From contig CM041779.1 in NCBI GenBank assembly GCA_023374045.1, positions 298,664,167-298,728,166 on the forward strand: a stretch of DNA of 64,000 bases, written 5' to 3'. Made by a program: the position numbers and the translations under genes. Every line of letters starts with the position of its first letter. Position 1 is the first letter of the stretch. The stretch comes from Limonium bicolor (taxonomy: Eukaryota > Streptophyta > Magnoliopsida > Caryophyllales > Plumbaginaceae). The notes beneath the pieces were generated by a model. It saw only the letters and a list, made by a program, of their open reading frames with translations. It had not been told where the DNA came from and ran no database searches. This document shows, piece by piece, positions 35,201 to 47,403 of the stretch.

Positions 35201-36212
35201 GGGTAACAAAGCCAGAAGTCTGTACCATGTGATGAAAGACCTCACAGAGAAGGCATTGTGCATTCCTATTGCAATTGCATAAGGAACTGAAAGCGTATCC
35301 TTAGTGGATCAAATTGATAAGTGAAGTAACAAACTTCGGGACAAGAGTACCCAATTGCTTAATAATCAACCGTACTGGATACGGAAGGCATACAAACATG
35401 CCAATGAACATGACACAAGCCAGTTAAGCAAAAGCATAGAAACAAAACCGTGCGGCCTTGGGCCAAAGAAGCACGAGGAGTGTTGGACATACCAACAATT
35501 ACAATGAACAAGTTCCATCGGAATGGCAGTGAAGAGAAACTTATGAACATTAAGAGGACCAATGCATTATGAAAATGCAAGGTCGTACAAGTAAAAGAAT
35601 TCTTGTACAAAACCAGATAAGTTAGCGCAATTCAGAAGCCACTAACAACAGAGGAAGCACTACATATTAGGTAGTAGATCGACCTCTACCGACAGTAAGT
35701 CAGAAGAACCAAGTGAATAATCACGGAGGTACACAACAGTATGCACAATAGATTTCCAGAGAACTGGATAGAAAATCTATAACTCATCGAGTTCGCGTAC
35801 GGTAAGAGATACCACGCGCAGATGGAGAAACCTTTATTCCCAAGATAAAAAGGGATAAAAAGGAGATGTATAATACATTGAGAAGAACGAAAAGGGTGAA
35901 CCAAGCTCTAAGTTATCAGGGTCACGTAGCAGAAGCTAGTGGGCCCATAATTCTAAGGTTAAATATACCTAGCGAATACGAGTAAATGGTTAATTATCAA
36001 AGCCTTGAAGCCTGAGAGGCTAGAACCGAACTGGTTATGAGTTAAGCAAACTCCAATGAGAATTCTTGGTGCAGGGACTAACTGTCAATATGGTTAAGAC
36101 CTTTTGACCAAAGAACATTGTATAGTAGACCGCATGGAAGCTAAAACACTTCATGACGGCAGAATGACTTAGACCAATGTTCAATGATGACATATGGTAG
36201 ATTATGTGGGCG

Positions 36213-36235
36213 TAATCCCTTTTAAGGGGGGTGGA
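36213..36235 (+). other. Upstream polypurine-like motif in C
   Basis: CCCTTTTAAGGGGGGTGGAG sits after the decayed chromodomain, about 1.4 kb before the PPT at 37641-37656. It is homologous to 17322-17342 in A. Confidence 0.6.
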
Positions 36236-37640
36236 GTGAAAAACCGTTTAGCGTATGTTTTACGTATTAAGTGCGTAAACTACGGTGTGCATAGCATAAA
36301 GGAATTTGTTTTGATGATTGGTACTTATGTTACATAAACATATGTATTCATTCATAGTGTAATCATGGTAATTGCGCACAGGAGATGCGAATACCATTGA
36401 TATTAACTTGAATAGTTTGTAACTCCGGTGTGAGAATATAAGTGGAAAGGAGTAGAGAAACTCCTAGGGAATTAAAACCCCGATAGTATATGTCTATTTG
36501 AGATTAGACATGGCATTGTGATTTATGAGTTGGTATGAAACCGATGTGGAACCTAGTAGGAATTGAGTTCCCTGGGTGATTTGAATTGAGAATTATTGGT
36601 GGACTGAGTTCCATAAGCATTGAATTCCTTAAGTAAATTATTTGGAGATAAATGGAGAATAATTGATGAAACGAGTAGTAATGGATGGGATGAGTAATAA
36701 TTGAAGAAATGAGTTCCATAAATTGAAAATGTATTGCTCTGTGATTATGACTAGAAAGATTAAAAGATAGAAAATGGAAAAATGGTTGACTATTTGATTG
36801 TTTGAATTGAAGTGGGAGGTGAAACTTGATTTGCTAGCGATCAAGGGAAACTGGACACAAATTGGGGTGGAAGGATAGTTCAACACTGATGCTGATCACA
36901 TCAGGGTTGGATGATTCTTGAAGCTCCCTGTAAGTGGTCACAAGTAATCACGCTAAGAATAGAGGCAAGCAACATAAATTGGGTTTGGAGTTGTGTGACG
37001 TTTTCAAAAAAAGAATTTCCAACTGGTTTTTGCAAAAGATTTTCCTTCAAACTTGAGAATGAGGAATAGTTTTAAAACCACTATCACCCGCCGATGGCTG
37101 CGGCCTTAAGTCTTGATGGCCGGTTGAACAGTGGGTGTGTATTAGTTTTGAAACCGCTGCACCGGACAAGCAACGGTCCTAAGTGACTGGTAGGACGGTG
37201 GCAGTGTGCGTTTTGTTTTTCTAAGGGCAGCGAGACGTGGAGAAGTCCTGTGTCTGGATGACCTGGAGTGCCTGAGGGCATCTAGATGTGCACACGTTTT
37301 GATCAGAACCAAAGGAACCGTGGGCCAGAGAGAGTAAGTGCCCATTAGCCATGAAACGGTCGTGGACCAGAAAGTGTAAGTGTTCAACGTGACCGGTACC
37401 TGAGGGATCACTCGATATGGGGGAGGACTGTGTGCCTTATTGTCTTCAGATGGACCCCCATGGAGAGGAGGAAAAAGAGTATTTTTTTATTGCCGTACAT
37501 GCAGTGACATGTTGTGCGGATGTGTGGTATACATTGAGACAGACCTATTGAGTGTGTAAGGTTATATAGAGATTATGACCTTAGCATAGGATACCTATGT
37601 GACTAACAATATTAGATTCACCAACTTTGAGGGCAAAGTT
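36236..37640 (+). other. Element C 3' non-coding spacer
   Basis: The 1.4 kb between the upstream polypurine motif and the PPT has no coding signal. It is longer than in A (~0.46 kb) or B (~0.39 kb). Minus-strand ORFs here look like shadows. Confidence 0.5.
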
Positions 37641-37656
37641 CTTTAAGGGGGTAGAT
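37641..37656 (+). other. Polypurine tract of element C
   Basis: CTTTAAGGGGGTAGAT immediately precedes the LTR start TGAAATACCCCG at 37657. Confidence 0.88.
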
Positions 37657-38905
37657 TGAAATACCCCGGACTTAAATATGGTGATTAAATTATTCTAATA
37701 TAGTATTTAAAGGCCTAATAGTGCCTAAAGAATATTGGTGAAGAAAGTAAAAAACCAAAAAAGAGAAAACGCGTAAAAAACATAAAACGTAAAAATGTGT
37801 GTTACGCAACCATAGGGGTATGTGACCTCGAATAGGGTCCTAGATGGATTCCTAGGGCTTAATTACGCCTAAATAATATGTGGGAACAAATCCCGAAAAA
37901 ACGGATCCATATAGTGGGTTAAAAACGTAAATGAGGCTTTAAAACACGTATTTCGAGAAAACCCAGAAACGTGACTTTGAGTGGTCAAACAGACTCATAT
38001 AAATTATAGTTGACCAAATAAATATAATTAAACATTAATGGAAACTTAAGAACCATGAAAATTAAATAAACGAGAAAATTTGGAAAATGAGCCCGGTTAG
38101 TGAATAGTGTCAAAACCGGGAATTTAACGAGCGTTCTTGCGAAAAGACGAAACTACCCCCCGTCTAGTAATTAGTGGGGGACCGGTTTTTGCTGAGTCAC
38201 CCTCCCCTCTCAGCTCTATTAATTCACTAATAGAAAGATAAGATAAAAAAATGAGAAAAGCAAAAAGTAGAAAAAAAGGTACAAAAGTGCTTTTGTGCTC
38301 TCTCTCTCTTCCGTCTCCCCCATTCTCCCACGTTTTCTTCCTCCCATTCAGAACTCTCTATTCCCTATCCTTCTCCACCGATTTTGAAGCCCTCTTCAAT
38401 GGCTTCCCCACCTTTCCTTGCTTGCCCAAGCTACACCAAAGCTCCAAATCAAAAAGAAATTACATATTCTCGCTCCTCTCATCAAGAGCTACCTTTTCTT
38501 TTCAAAATCTCAAATGGATGAAGTTGACCACCATGGGTATAGCACCATTGAAGGAGAAAATCAGATTTTTTGGAGCTAGGGAGTATCTTCTTTCATTCAA
38601 GGTAAGAAAAATCCAAGAAAAACTAATTTTCCTCTTTTTCCTTGCCTTGCCGATTTTTAGCCTCACAAATGCCTTGTTATTTCTTTGTTTGAGCAATTGT
38701 CCAAGCCTCAAATGGTGATTGTAAGCCCTACCTTGATTCATAGTTGAAAGCCTATTGTAGAGCTTCCAAAGGTAAGCCTGGATTTTTGTGCTTTAAGCAC
38801 TTCCAATGTATTCTAGGGTTATTTCAAGGGTTTAAGAGTTTAATTAGTGCTCATTGCATTCCCTTGGATGTTGGTCTAGTGTGTTGGCAATGGTATTACC
38901 CATGA
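37657..38905 (+). repeat. Element C 3' LTR, right-truncated
   Basis: It starts TGAAATACCCCGG. It has a CT-rich leader (~38295-38350) and donor-like sites TTCAAG|GTAAGAAA (~38600) and CAAAG|GTAAGCC (~38772). Similarity to the 5' LTR ends at CCCATGACC (38905). A 155-codon ORF at 38251-38718 runs through the leader without recognisable motifs. Confidence 0.85.
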
Positions 38906-40582
38906 CCTAATCTTCTTAATTTAATTCCAATTTCCACTCAACTCTTTCCCACAATTCACAACAGTCTCTAAGTTCCTCCTAATTCCCAATTCGGCCCAAT
39001 TTTCCAGATTTATATTTTGGCCACACAAGTTTTATAAATCTTACATTTAACTCCTAAACTTTATTTAAATTCCTAATTTTATTATTTATCTCATCTAATT
39101 TGGTCAACACCTTGATCATACTATATTTAACCTCTAGGTTTGCTTAATCCTTTTACCTTAGATCTACTCTTAGGCTATTGTGAATTTAATCTCCATGAAG
39201 TTGCCTTTTAGGTCTTAAACATTTACCTAGAATTCATCTAGGTCATTTTTGTATTCGAATACATATGCTCGTGAGGACGGTAGTACCGATCCTCTACCTA
39301 AGTTAATTACCTAGGATGATTAAGGATAATATGATGTATCTCGTTAATCGTTTGTGAGAAATATTTCCTTAGCCAATAATCGTAACTCTATTTGAGTTTA
39401 CTTTAGGCATTACCTCAGTCTGAAAGACGGTCACACACAATTAATAAACGCGAGATAGTCGGGCAATTAAATCACATAAGCATATCAAATATATAATCAC
39501 ACATATCGCTCTTAGAAAACATCCATATATACATGTCCGAACCCAAGGAAATCCTCAGGAACAACCGGACCACACAATAACATACCATTTACCGACGAAG
39601 AGAAGAGCAGACGTCCTATCCCGCGTCCGTCCTCTATGCACTCAGCTCTTGAATATATATATATATATACGCTAAATATCAATTCACTATAATTCAAACC
39701 AAGTCGGTATCCCGTATAGTCACTAATCCCTCGGCATTTAACTCCATGATTAATCATCGTTACTATTCAGGTTATCAACAAGTTCGCGATTAGTTATTTA
39801 TCCCTTTATTTATGTTAGTAACTAACATGTTGTATTATACTACAACTTATGATTTAAACCGCATATATCATCTCTTTTATCCATAAGTATATATATTATA
39901 TATATATACATGTTCATATAGACTTTGTTACTATATGTTATTTAATATGATTGACCCTTAAGTATTTATAGCCTTTGACATTTATATTCCTACTTAACAT
40001 ATGAGTTGGTCAACTTGACCCTATTTGGTCAATTTAGTTGACTTGGTCAAAGTATACAAGTCAACATTATTTATAATTCATAGTTTAATTCTTGAATTAT
40101 ATAATTCCTTTATTCGTTTAACTCTTAATACTATAACACCAAGTCTTTATGTTTAATGTTATATAATGTAGTTCCCCATTTTACATCAAACTCCGCCTTA
40201 CTTTTATTTAATTCTCCAACCATATTATATAACTCAGAATTCTCCAAATATTCATACCCTCTTATATATATGAAAATAAAAATCCCTTTATTCATACTAA
40301 TTTCCCTTATTTCATGTGAGTTACAAACTCCTTTAATTTTGTATTACATTTACATACTAACATTTAGATCTTATATCTAATGCTAGTTAATATGGTTCCC
40401 AACCATATAAGCATCACTCTTAATTTATTAAATCCTCAACCTTATTATATAGTATATCATACCTTATATATTTATATTTTCCATATGAATTATAAAATTC
40501 ATATAATTAATACTAACTTCTATATAATGACATTAAGACTATAGTCTTAATACTATGTCATGTAATTCTGCACTCTTATATT
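38906..40582. other. Unassigned AT-rich stretch
   Basis: No gene, RNA or terminal repeat was recognised. The DNA is AT-rich with a short (TA)n at ~39655-39668 and another near 39895. It is possibly decayed LTR or intergenic sequence. Confidence 0.5.
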
Positions 40583-40929
40583 AACTGAACTCGTACGCAC
40601 AATCGTGTTTTCACTTCAAGCAGTTGGAATTTAAAAAGACTTTACGATTTTTCCCTTCTCGCAAAATATTTCAATAAGTAAAATATCTACCAAAAACTTG
40701 TGAAATATTACGAGGAGCCTCCAAATTTTATTATATAAGGAGGTTGAATATGTTATGAAATCATATATCTTCGACGAGTACGCAGATGATGTTAACACCG
40801 AGGAGCACTTACAAGGGGCCCATTCTAAGGTACTTTTATGGTTTTTTTGGAAATGTAGGTACTAGTGTAGAACAAAATTTGGTAAAAAAACTGTCCGAAA
40901 AAGCAAAAAAAAAAAGCTCAAGTAGCAGA

Positions 40930-41125
40930 TGGAACCCGGCGCCGCCGCCGTCATATCTATACCGGCGCCGATGCCCGCTTCTTCTCCCTGGCGTCGGTGC
41001 CCTTCATCCATTGGCGATGTCCACGCCGCTCCTTTCTTACCGGCGTTGGCGCCGGCCCCTCCTTACCGGCGTCAGCGCCGGCCCCTCCTTATCAGCATCG
41101 GCGCCGGCCCTTCTCTGTTGGCGTC
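40930..41125. repeat. GC-rich GGCGCCG repeats, left arm
   Basis: About ten copies of GCGCCGG/GGCGCCG in ~200 bases stand out from AT-rich surroundings. The inverted counterpart is at 44545-44690. All three plus frames are open only because of the repetition. Confidence 0.85.
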
Positions 41126-41799
41126 GCTACCGAGTTCCGTCTTAAAAAAAGCTATATATTCTTCATTATAACTTTGTTTGTCGACCCGTTTACGACGATG
41201 TTTTGTCTTTTCGTCTAATTCGTTATGATCTACTTTGCTGATATATGTGTTATTTCTTCTTAAGTACATAGTTTTCCCATTTACGAGTAGTGTTAGTTAG
41301 AATCATCAACATTAACTATCATCTACTTCTTGTTCAATAGTAAAATTATCAAGCCTGTTTTATTTAATTGTAGTTATCAACATTGACTATCATCTGCACT
41401 AATTTCACGACCGTTGAAGACGAATCTATCTAAATTTAATTAACCGACGATTTGGACACCGATCTAATTAGTTAGAGTTATCGACATTAACTACCATGGA
41501 CTTCTTGTTCAGATAGACTATTAGGGGTGATGGTGAATTAGTATTGACGTGTGAGAGGTACGACAAGAGTGGGATACGAAATAGCCAATCTAGCCTGTTC
41601 TATTCTAATTAACTGACGATTTGGAAACCGATCTAATTAGTTAGATGTATTGAAATTAACTATCATCGACTTCTTTCGATAGTAAGACAAGCCTGTTTTA
41701 TTCTAATTAACAGACAATTTGTGTCATCGATCTAAATAGTTAGATGTATCAAAATTAACTATCATTGACTTCGTTCGAAATTGCCAATCAATTCCACTA

Positions 41800-43200
41800 A
41801 TTTCATGTCCGTTGAAGAAGAATCTATTTGAACTTATCAAAATTGTCTATCATTTCCACCAATTTCACGTCCATTGAAGAAGAATCTATTTGAAATTATC
41901 AAAATTTCCTATCAATTTCACTAATTTCACGTCCGTTGAATAAGAATTGAAATTATTGAATTTTTTATCAATTCCACATCCATTGAAGAAGAATCTATTT
42001 GAAAATTATCGAAATCGTCTTTCGATTCCATTAATTTCACGTCCGTTGAAGAAGAATCTAATTGAAATTATTGAAACTGTCTATCAATTCCACAAATATC
42101 ACGCCCGTTGAAGAAGAATCTATCTAAAAAATTTCTACATTGTCTTTCATTTCCATGAATTTCACGTCCATTGAAGAAGAATCTATTTGAAAATTGTTGA
42201 AATTGTCCATCACTGCAACTAATTTCACGTCTCTTGAAGAAGAATCTAATTGAAAATCATCAAAATTGTCCATCATTTCCATTAATTTCTCGTCTGTTGA
42301 GGAAAAATCTATTTGAAAGTCATCAAAAATGTCTATCATTTCCACTAATTTCACGTCCATTGAAGAAGAATCTATTTGAAAATCATCAAAATTGTTTATT
42401 ATTTCCACTAAGTCACTTCTATTGAAGAAGAAATTAGTGGAAATGAGAGACAATTTCGATGACTTTCAAATAGAGTCTTCTTCTACGGTCATGAAATTAG
42501 TGGAAATAGACAATTTCGATGACTTTCAAATAGATTCTTCCTCAACGAACGTTAAATTAGTGAAAATGATAGACAATTTTGATTATTTTAAAATAGATTC
42601 TTCTTCAACGGACATGAAATTAGTTGCAATGATGGACATTTTCGACAATTTTCAAATAGATTATTCTTCAACGGATGTGAAATTAGTGGAAATGATAGAC
42701 AATTTTGATAACTTTCAAATGTATTCGTCTTCAACGGTTATGAAATTAGTGCAGATGATAGTCAATGTCTGTAACTTTAATCAAATAAAACAGGCTTGAT
42801 TTTTACTATTGAACAAGAAATAGGTTATAGTGAAAATGGTGGAATTGATAAACAATTTTGATAATTTGAAATAGATTCTTTTTCAACGGACGTGAATTTG
42901 GTGAAGTTGATAGGCTGTTTCGATGATTTTGAAATTTATAATTCTTCAACGGATGTGAAATTAGTGGTATTGATAGGCAATTTCAATAACTTGAAATAGA
43001 TTATTCTTCACCGGTACTGAAACTGCAGAATTTATAGGCAATTTCGATAATTTGATAGATTCTTCTTCACCGGACGTGAAATTATGGGAATTGATATGCA
43101 ATTTTGATAATTTGAAATAGATTCTTCTTCATGGATGTGAAATTAGTGGAATTGATAGGCATTTTCGATAATTTTGAAATAGATTCTTCTTCAACAAACG
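41800..43200. repeat. Inverted 63-bp minisatellite arrays at the palindrome centre
   Basis: Degenerate units with GAAGAAGAATCTATTTGAAA run one way to ~42424 and reversed beyond it. Several adjacent units are exactly 63 bp, so both arms keep a 21-residue repeat (FDDFQIDSSSTDVKLVEMID-like). It reads outward on the minus strand at 42453-42124 and on the plus strand at 42392-42799. Units farther out have indels and lose the frame. Confidence 0.85.
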
Positions 43201-43204
43201 TGAG

Positions 43205-43550
43205 AATACTACTAAAACTGCCTGACGATGTCGCCCCCTAGATTACCGATGGGTTGTAGGAGTGCTTCGACTTGGCCAGGCTTCATGTCAGCAGTACCCT
43301 GGCACCGCCTACATGACCTAGAAAACGAGAACCAGGATCCCACTGGCATGAAGTGGTACGTTGTGAGGCATCGTACCAGGGGACTAGGCCTAGAGGGAAG
43401 GGTGTGCATTGTAAGCACATGGATGCTACGCGTCGCCGGGGGGACGGTGGGGGACGTGATGATGGGTGGGGTCATGGGTGAATATAAGAAAGAGCATAAA
43501 ATTGATGGTGACATAAGAGGTCTTATAATCCACTTAAGCATGAAATGAGC
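43205..43550 (+). other. Unique GC-richer insert with 106-codon ORF in MULE right arm
   Basis: The ORF 43228-43548 (starting MSPPRLPMGCRS, with WYVVRHRTRGLG and ending LIIHLSMK) has no counterpart in the left arm and a different base composition. It could be a captured gene fragment, as Mutator-like elements often carry. I do not recognise it. Confidence 0.4.
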
Positions 43551-43555
43551 AGTTC

Positions 43556-43880
43556 TACGTAAGAACTATGTATATGTAAATGTCAAACAGATTGCATCTT
43601 GTGCACTTTAGGTTGATTCAAATTAGTGTCCTCAGTAAGAACTATGTATATGTAAATGTCATACATATTAAAGCTTGTGCAATTTATGTTGATTGAGATC
43701 AGTGCTCTCAGTAAGAACTATGTATATGTAAATGTTAAACAGATTGCAGCTTGTGCACTTTACGTTGATTGAAATCAGTACTCTCAGTAAGAACTATGTA
43801 TACGTAAACAAATTGCAGCTTGTGTACTTTCGTTGATTTAGATCAGTGCTCTCGATAAGAACTATGTATATGTAAATGCC
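43556..43880 (+). repeat. 76-bp tandem repeat, ~4.4 copies
   Basis: Units with TCAGTAAGAACTATGTATAT start at 43632, 43708 and 43784, then a 68-base unit runs to 43852. A partial first unit starts near 43556. Found only in the right arm. Confidence 0.88.
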
Positions 43881-43889
43881 AAAGGGTAG

Positions 43890-44390
43890 GATTTCTCTTC
43901 TCGTACTGTGATCACTGGTGAACAATATAAAAGGATGAATGAGATTGGTTTGCCAATGGAGATAGCTAAAAAAATGACTTTCGAAGACAAAGTTAATATC
44001 ATTGAAAGTCGATGGTAGTTACTGTCGACACATCTAACCATCTGGATCGATGTTCAAATCATGTTAATTATAATATTTACAACTACATGTACAAAGAATT
44101 CCCAACAAACAATACCACTGAATCATCTGGTAGATGAATGCCAGCACCCGGTTCGGCCAGAGGAAACAACTGTAGCCAGTGCTCAGGTCGTGGAGTGTAC
44201 ATAGATGCATAATGTGTCTACATTAACTGATTCTTCATCGAATTCACCATCATATGCCAATACTTGGCTTGTATTAAATAGATGCCTGTGTCTACGTTAA
44301 CTGATTCATCATCGAACACACCATTATTCTCACTCTAAGCAGAAACAATTAATACTTCCGTTCAGTTACGTGATACTACTTGTAAATGGG
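43890..44390 (+). other. Coding-like fragment and spacer, MULE right arm
   Basis: One frame at ~43895-44017 reads SRTVITGEQYKRMNEIGL and on to NIIESRW before a stop, with no break. It looks like part of an exon of an unknown gene. A 70-bp direct repeat (GTCTACRTTAACTGATTC) follows at ~44217 and ~44290. Confidence 0.3.
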
Positions 44391-44982
44391 AAAACTATGT
44401 ACTTAAAGTGTAATAACACATATATCAACCAAATTATCATCAAAGTAGATCATAATGATGTAGACGAAAAGAAGAACGCGTCGGCATAAACGGATCGACA
44501 AATGGGGCTATAATGGAGAAGATATAGCGATTTTAAGACCGGAACCTGGCGGCGATGCCAACAGAGAAGGGCCGGCGCCGATGCCGGTATGAAAGGAGTG
44601 GCACGAATGCCTCCAATGATGAAGGGCGCCGATGCCTAGGAGAAGAAGTGGGCGCCAGCGCCGGTATAGTTGTGTGGCCGGCGCCGGGTTCCGTTCCTAC
44701 TCGGGAATCCTTTTTTACTTTTATCATACATATTGTTTAACAAATTTTGCCTACTTTAGCACCTAAATCGCTAAAAAAAACAGGAAAATACCTCAGAATG
44801 GGCTCTTCATGAGTTCTCCTTGGTGTTAACATCATCTGCACACTCATCGTAGATTTCCGGAACGCTACCTTCGTTATTTCCTCCATCTTTTTTGTTCTTC
44901 TTAGAGTTTTTTTTCAAACCTTTCGAAACCATTTCCTTTCTTCCTCTCTCTAACTATAAGATTTCTTAATTTGAATATGATT

Positions 44983-45698
44983 TCATAATGTATTCACCCT
45001 CATTTTATAATGAAATTTGGGTGCACCTCGTAATATGTCACAATTGTGAGTAAATATGGTAATTTTGGAAAATATTGAAGCAGGGGCAAAATGGTCATTT
45101 TTCGACTGTGCATAGTGACCCTCTATATTATTGTACCATACACCTTCACTAGAGCCAACTCTTCCTAAATTAGCTAGAAGATGAGCATCTTTATTTTTTG
45201 ACCTATCAACATAAAGCTGGGAAGCAAGGGTGGTAACATCATGAAGGACCCACATCATCCCGAACATCCATTTTCCTTGTAGGCATTGGATAATCAAGAG
45301 ACGGTCGGATGACAATTCAACTGAGGAGACTTCAAGCTATAATATCCATATTAACATCTAAGAGGAGAGCTTTAGCTTCTACAGCCTGGGGGCCATGGCA
45401 TCCCTTCTCGAACAATACCTGTTGTCAAAAGCTTCCTGGCATGGTCCCTACAAGTCACTCCCAACCCGGTAGAGTCAGAGTCCACACTAGTATCAACCCA
45501 AACTCGAACATCACTGGGGCGAGGTTCTTCCTCCTCTAAAGAGAGTTGTGATTGACTAGAACTAACCAAAAGGGCCATATCCAAAAAGATTTCACAAGTC
45601 CAAACCCTACTCATATGATTGTGTTCTATTGTGAGTGATATGGCACTTTGCAAACCACAATTTCCATAACAATATGACAACTTGCTCAATATCATCAT
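44983..45698 (-). pseudogene. RNase H-like (RVT_3 type) relic
   Basis: On the minus strand, VWVDTSVDSDSTGLGVTCRD (first Asp block; 45698-45372 ORF) is followed after a frame break by SSDRLLIIQCLQGKW and then RSKNKDAHLLANLG (45315-44983 ORF). This is the arrangement of the RNase H-like domain found at the end of plant LINE polyproteins and in RVT_3 proteins. The last codons run into the Mutator-like terminus at 45120, so that element probably inserted into it. DNA just upstream (45700-45830) may be more of the same relic. Confidence 0.6.
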
Positions 45699-45839
45699 TG
45701 GTCTTGTTCAGAAAAACTAAAGTAAATCAGTCCAGTAATGCAACATCATTGGTAACCTCCTCAGGGTGTTGCACTCTATCCAAATCCCATCAGCTCTTAA
45801 CCATCAAAAACTGACAAAGTGAAACTAATTAGTGCACCC

Positions 45840-46912
45840 GATGCGTCCCCGACCGGTCGTGGACGTATCTATGACTCGATTTGATATTGATAGTTTAGGG
45901 ATGGACACGAGATAATTTTAAACTGGAAAACACATTTCGATTGAGAATTTACACACACAGAATTCACTCAACCTCCCTTGCCCCACACGGACTCCTGGGA
46001 CAGTTTCGACTTTACCCCTAAAGTCGTCAACCCTCTCCTGACTATCGGCCTACGGTTCACCGACCGTTCCCCGACCTGTCGTTCTATCAAATACCCACTG
46101 TATTGATACTCTAACTCTGTCCTCTCTAGCTCACCAACTCTCTAGCACTTACATACACTCTAGTATGATCCACACTTGTCCAGATTATCTATATTTTTTT
46201 CTCTCGTATAGGCCTACTTACATATGGAATAAATGCAAGTATATATACACGGTTGTTATGATGTAACTACCGTCCTATTAATCCCTAGACTTCTAGGAGT
46301 CGACTACAACTTCGATTATTCACATAGCAACCACACTAGACTTGCAGAGATTCTTCAACTTGATCTGGAGGCTTGAACTACATGTCGCCTCATGGTTGGT
46401 CACGTTTGGTGGCAGCCGTCTTGATCTGTCGAGCCCAACTTGTGTGCCCTACTTGCCTGATTCCGCTTGGCTCATTAAATGCTCATAAATTCCCTCTTCT
46501 GAATTAATTACGGCTATGTAATGATGTTCTTTTATAGCTTTGTAATCTTGTGCATTAATGAACTTCTCCTTTTGTCGTGAGCTTTTCTTGAACAAGTTGC
46601 CTAAGTGGTTGTATGTGTTTTATCTGAAAGTGTCGATCCTTAGCAGTCTTCTATTTTTGATCTTCATTTTTAAGCATAAGAGATATCTTCGTGCGGTGTC
46701 TGACCGGTTGTCTGTGCTAGAAGTTCTACCGGAGCTCTCTCTGACGGGTGCCCGATTGGTAGGGCACATGTCGTGGATTGAGTGCGCTTGCAACCTTGCG
46801 TGCTAAGCCACTCATGACTTAAGTGTGCTTGCAACCTTGCGTGCTAAGCCACTTAATCACCTGTCTATCTGAATCATGAATCTTGACAAACACATTAGAT
46901 AGATAATACAAG
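45840..46912 (-). mobile_element. SIRE-like Copia LTR, distal part
   Basis: On the minus strand this continues the LTR that begins at 50867, interrupted by the CACTA element. It contains GTGTATATATAC (TATA-like, ~46235) and a 41-bp direct repeat with GGCTTAGCACGCAAGGTTGC (46780-46860). Its far end is not sharply defined, and no PBS was found beyond it. Confidence 0.5.
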
Positions 46913-46920
46913 CACTATAC

Positions 46921-47120
46921 AAAAAAGCCTATTTCGCGGTTCCAAATAGCCTATTTCGGCGGTTTGTAAAACCGCCGAAATGGGTGCGCCGAAATAGGTC
47001 TGAGCACCTATCTCGGCGCTTGTAAAAGAACTGCCGAAATAGGCTATTTGCGAAAACCAAAATCTAACCACATCTATCTCGGTGGTTGTAAGCTAAGAAC
47101 CGCCGAGATAGGTCCATTTT
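46921..47120. repeat. Left subterminal repeats of the CACTA element
   Basis: About six copies of (C)CTATTTCGGCGGTT or its CTATCTCGGYGG variant occur as direct and inverted pairs. They are the likely transposase-binding region. Confidence 0.8.
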
Positions 47121-47403
47121 TTTCCCACCAGGGTAGCTCTATATACCATATAAACACCTCAATGTTACAAGCAGACCTTCATGTGTATCACATATATCAC
47201 ACTGCCAGCACAAATGGGCAATCAATTTCACATTCTACGGCCATCAAACGGGGCCGGGTCACAGCCCAACAACTTACTTAACAAATTAACTAATCATATA
47301 TGTAAAAAGAAAGTTTACTTTGTTATACCATAATATTACAATACTGATAACTTTATACACTACTAATGTGATGAGTTACAACTATTCAGCTAGAAACACA
47401 AAT

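Larger units (their letters stand above)
32244..37656 (+). pseudogene. Element C internal region, heavily decayed gag-pol
   Basis: No long ORF survives. Patches align by eye to element A pol at the DNA level. ATAGTGGACGCC...GAGTC (~35040) matches the RNase H end. ATTTCCAGAGAACTGGATAGAAAATC (split: ~35750-35775) and TCGAGTTCGCGTA (~35787) match the integrase core. ACTCCAATGAGAATTCTTGG (~36051) matches the chromodomain region. Frames break every few dozen bases. I saw no AlkB motif here, but decay makes that weak evidence. The 32319-32564 ORF and the many 34 kb ORFs are not recognisable. Confidence 0.6.
28934..38905 (+). mobile_element. Element C: older, decayed long-LTR chromovirus
   Basis: A 5' LTR part (28934-32226) is followed by a tRNA-Met PBS, a decayed internal region and a PPT, then a 3' LTR part starting at 37657. 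The two LTR parts overlap across 28934-~29125 and ~38707-38905 with near identity (e.g. CCTATTGTAGAGCTTCC). The 5' LTR lacks its first ~1,050 bases, replaced by element B. The 3' LTR stops after ~1,250 bases. It is a distant relative of A (shared TGAAATACCCCG start, GTGTTACA end, PPT). Confidence 0.85.
40583..45120. mobile_element. Long-TIR Mutator-like element (palindromic)
   Basis: The two halves are inverted copies. GCAGATGATGTTAACACC (40782) matches its reverse complement near 44827-44844, and TATTACGAGG (~40706) pairs with CCTCGTAATA (~45027). The right end, read inward, is GGTCACTATGCACAGTCGAA then ATGACCATTTTGCCCC, a form typical of plant Mutator-like termini. A possible target duplication is CTCTTATATT (40573-40582) against CTCTATATT (45121-45129), which needs a one-base slip, so the left end is uncertain. 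No transposase is visible, so it is non-autonomous. The symmetry centre is near 42424. Confidence 0.65.

Noticed and set aside
38251..38718. 155-codon ORF in the C 3' LTR
   Set aside because: Lies across a CT-rich leader and a donor-like site; no motif, and the matching 5' LTR region is missing so conservation cannot be tested.
44555..44740. ORFs in GGCGCC-rich DNA (also 40786-41269)
   Set aside because: Explained by GC-rich repeats in the inverted arms; no start context or domain.
46558..46806. 82-codon hydrophobic ORF as a small membrane protein
   Set aside because: Lies antisense within the Copia LTR and runs into its 41-bp direct repeat; no independent support.
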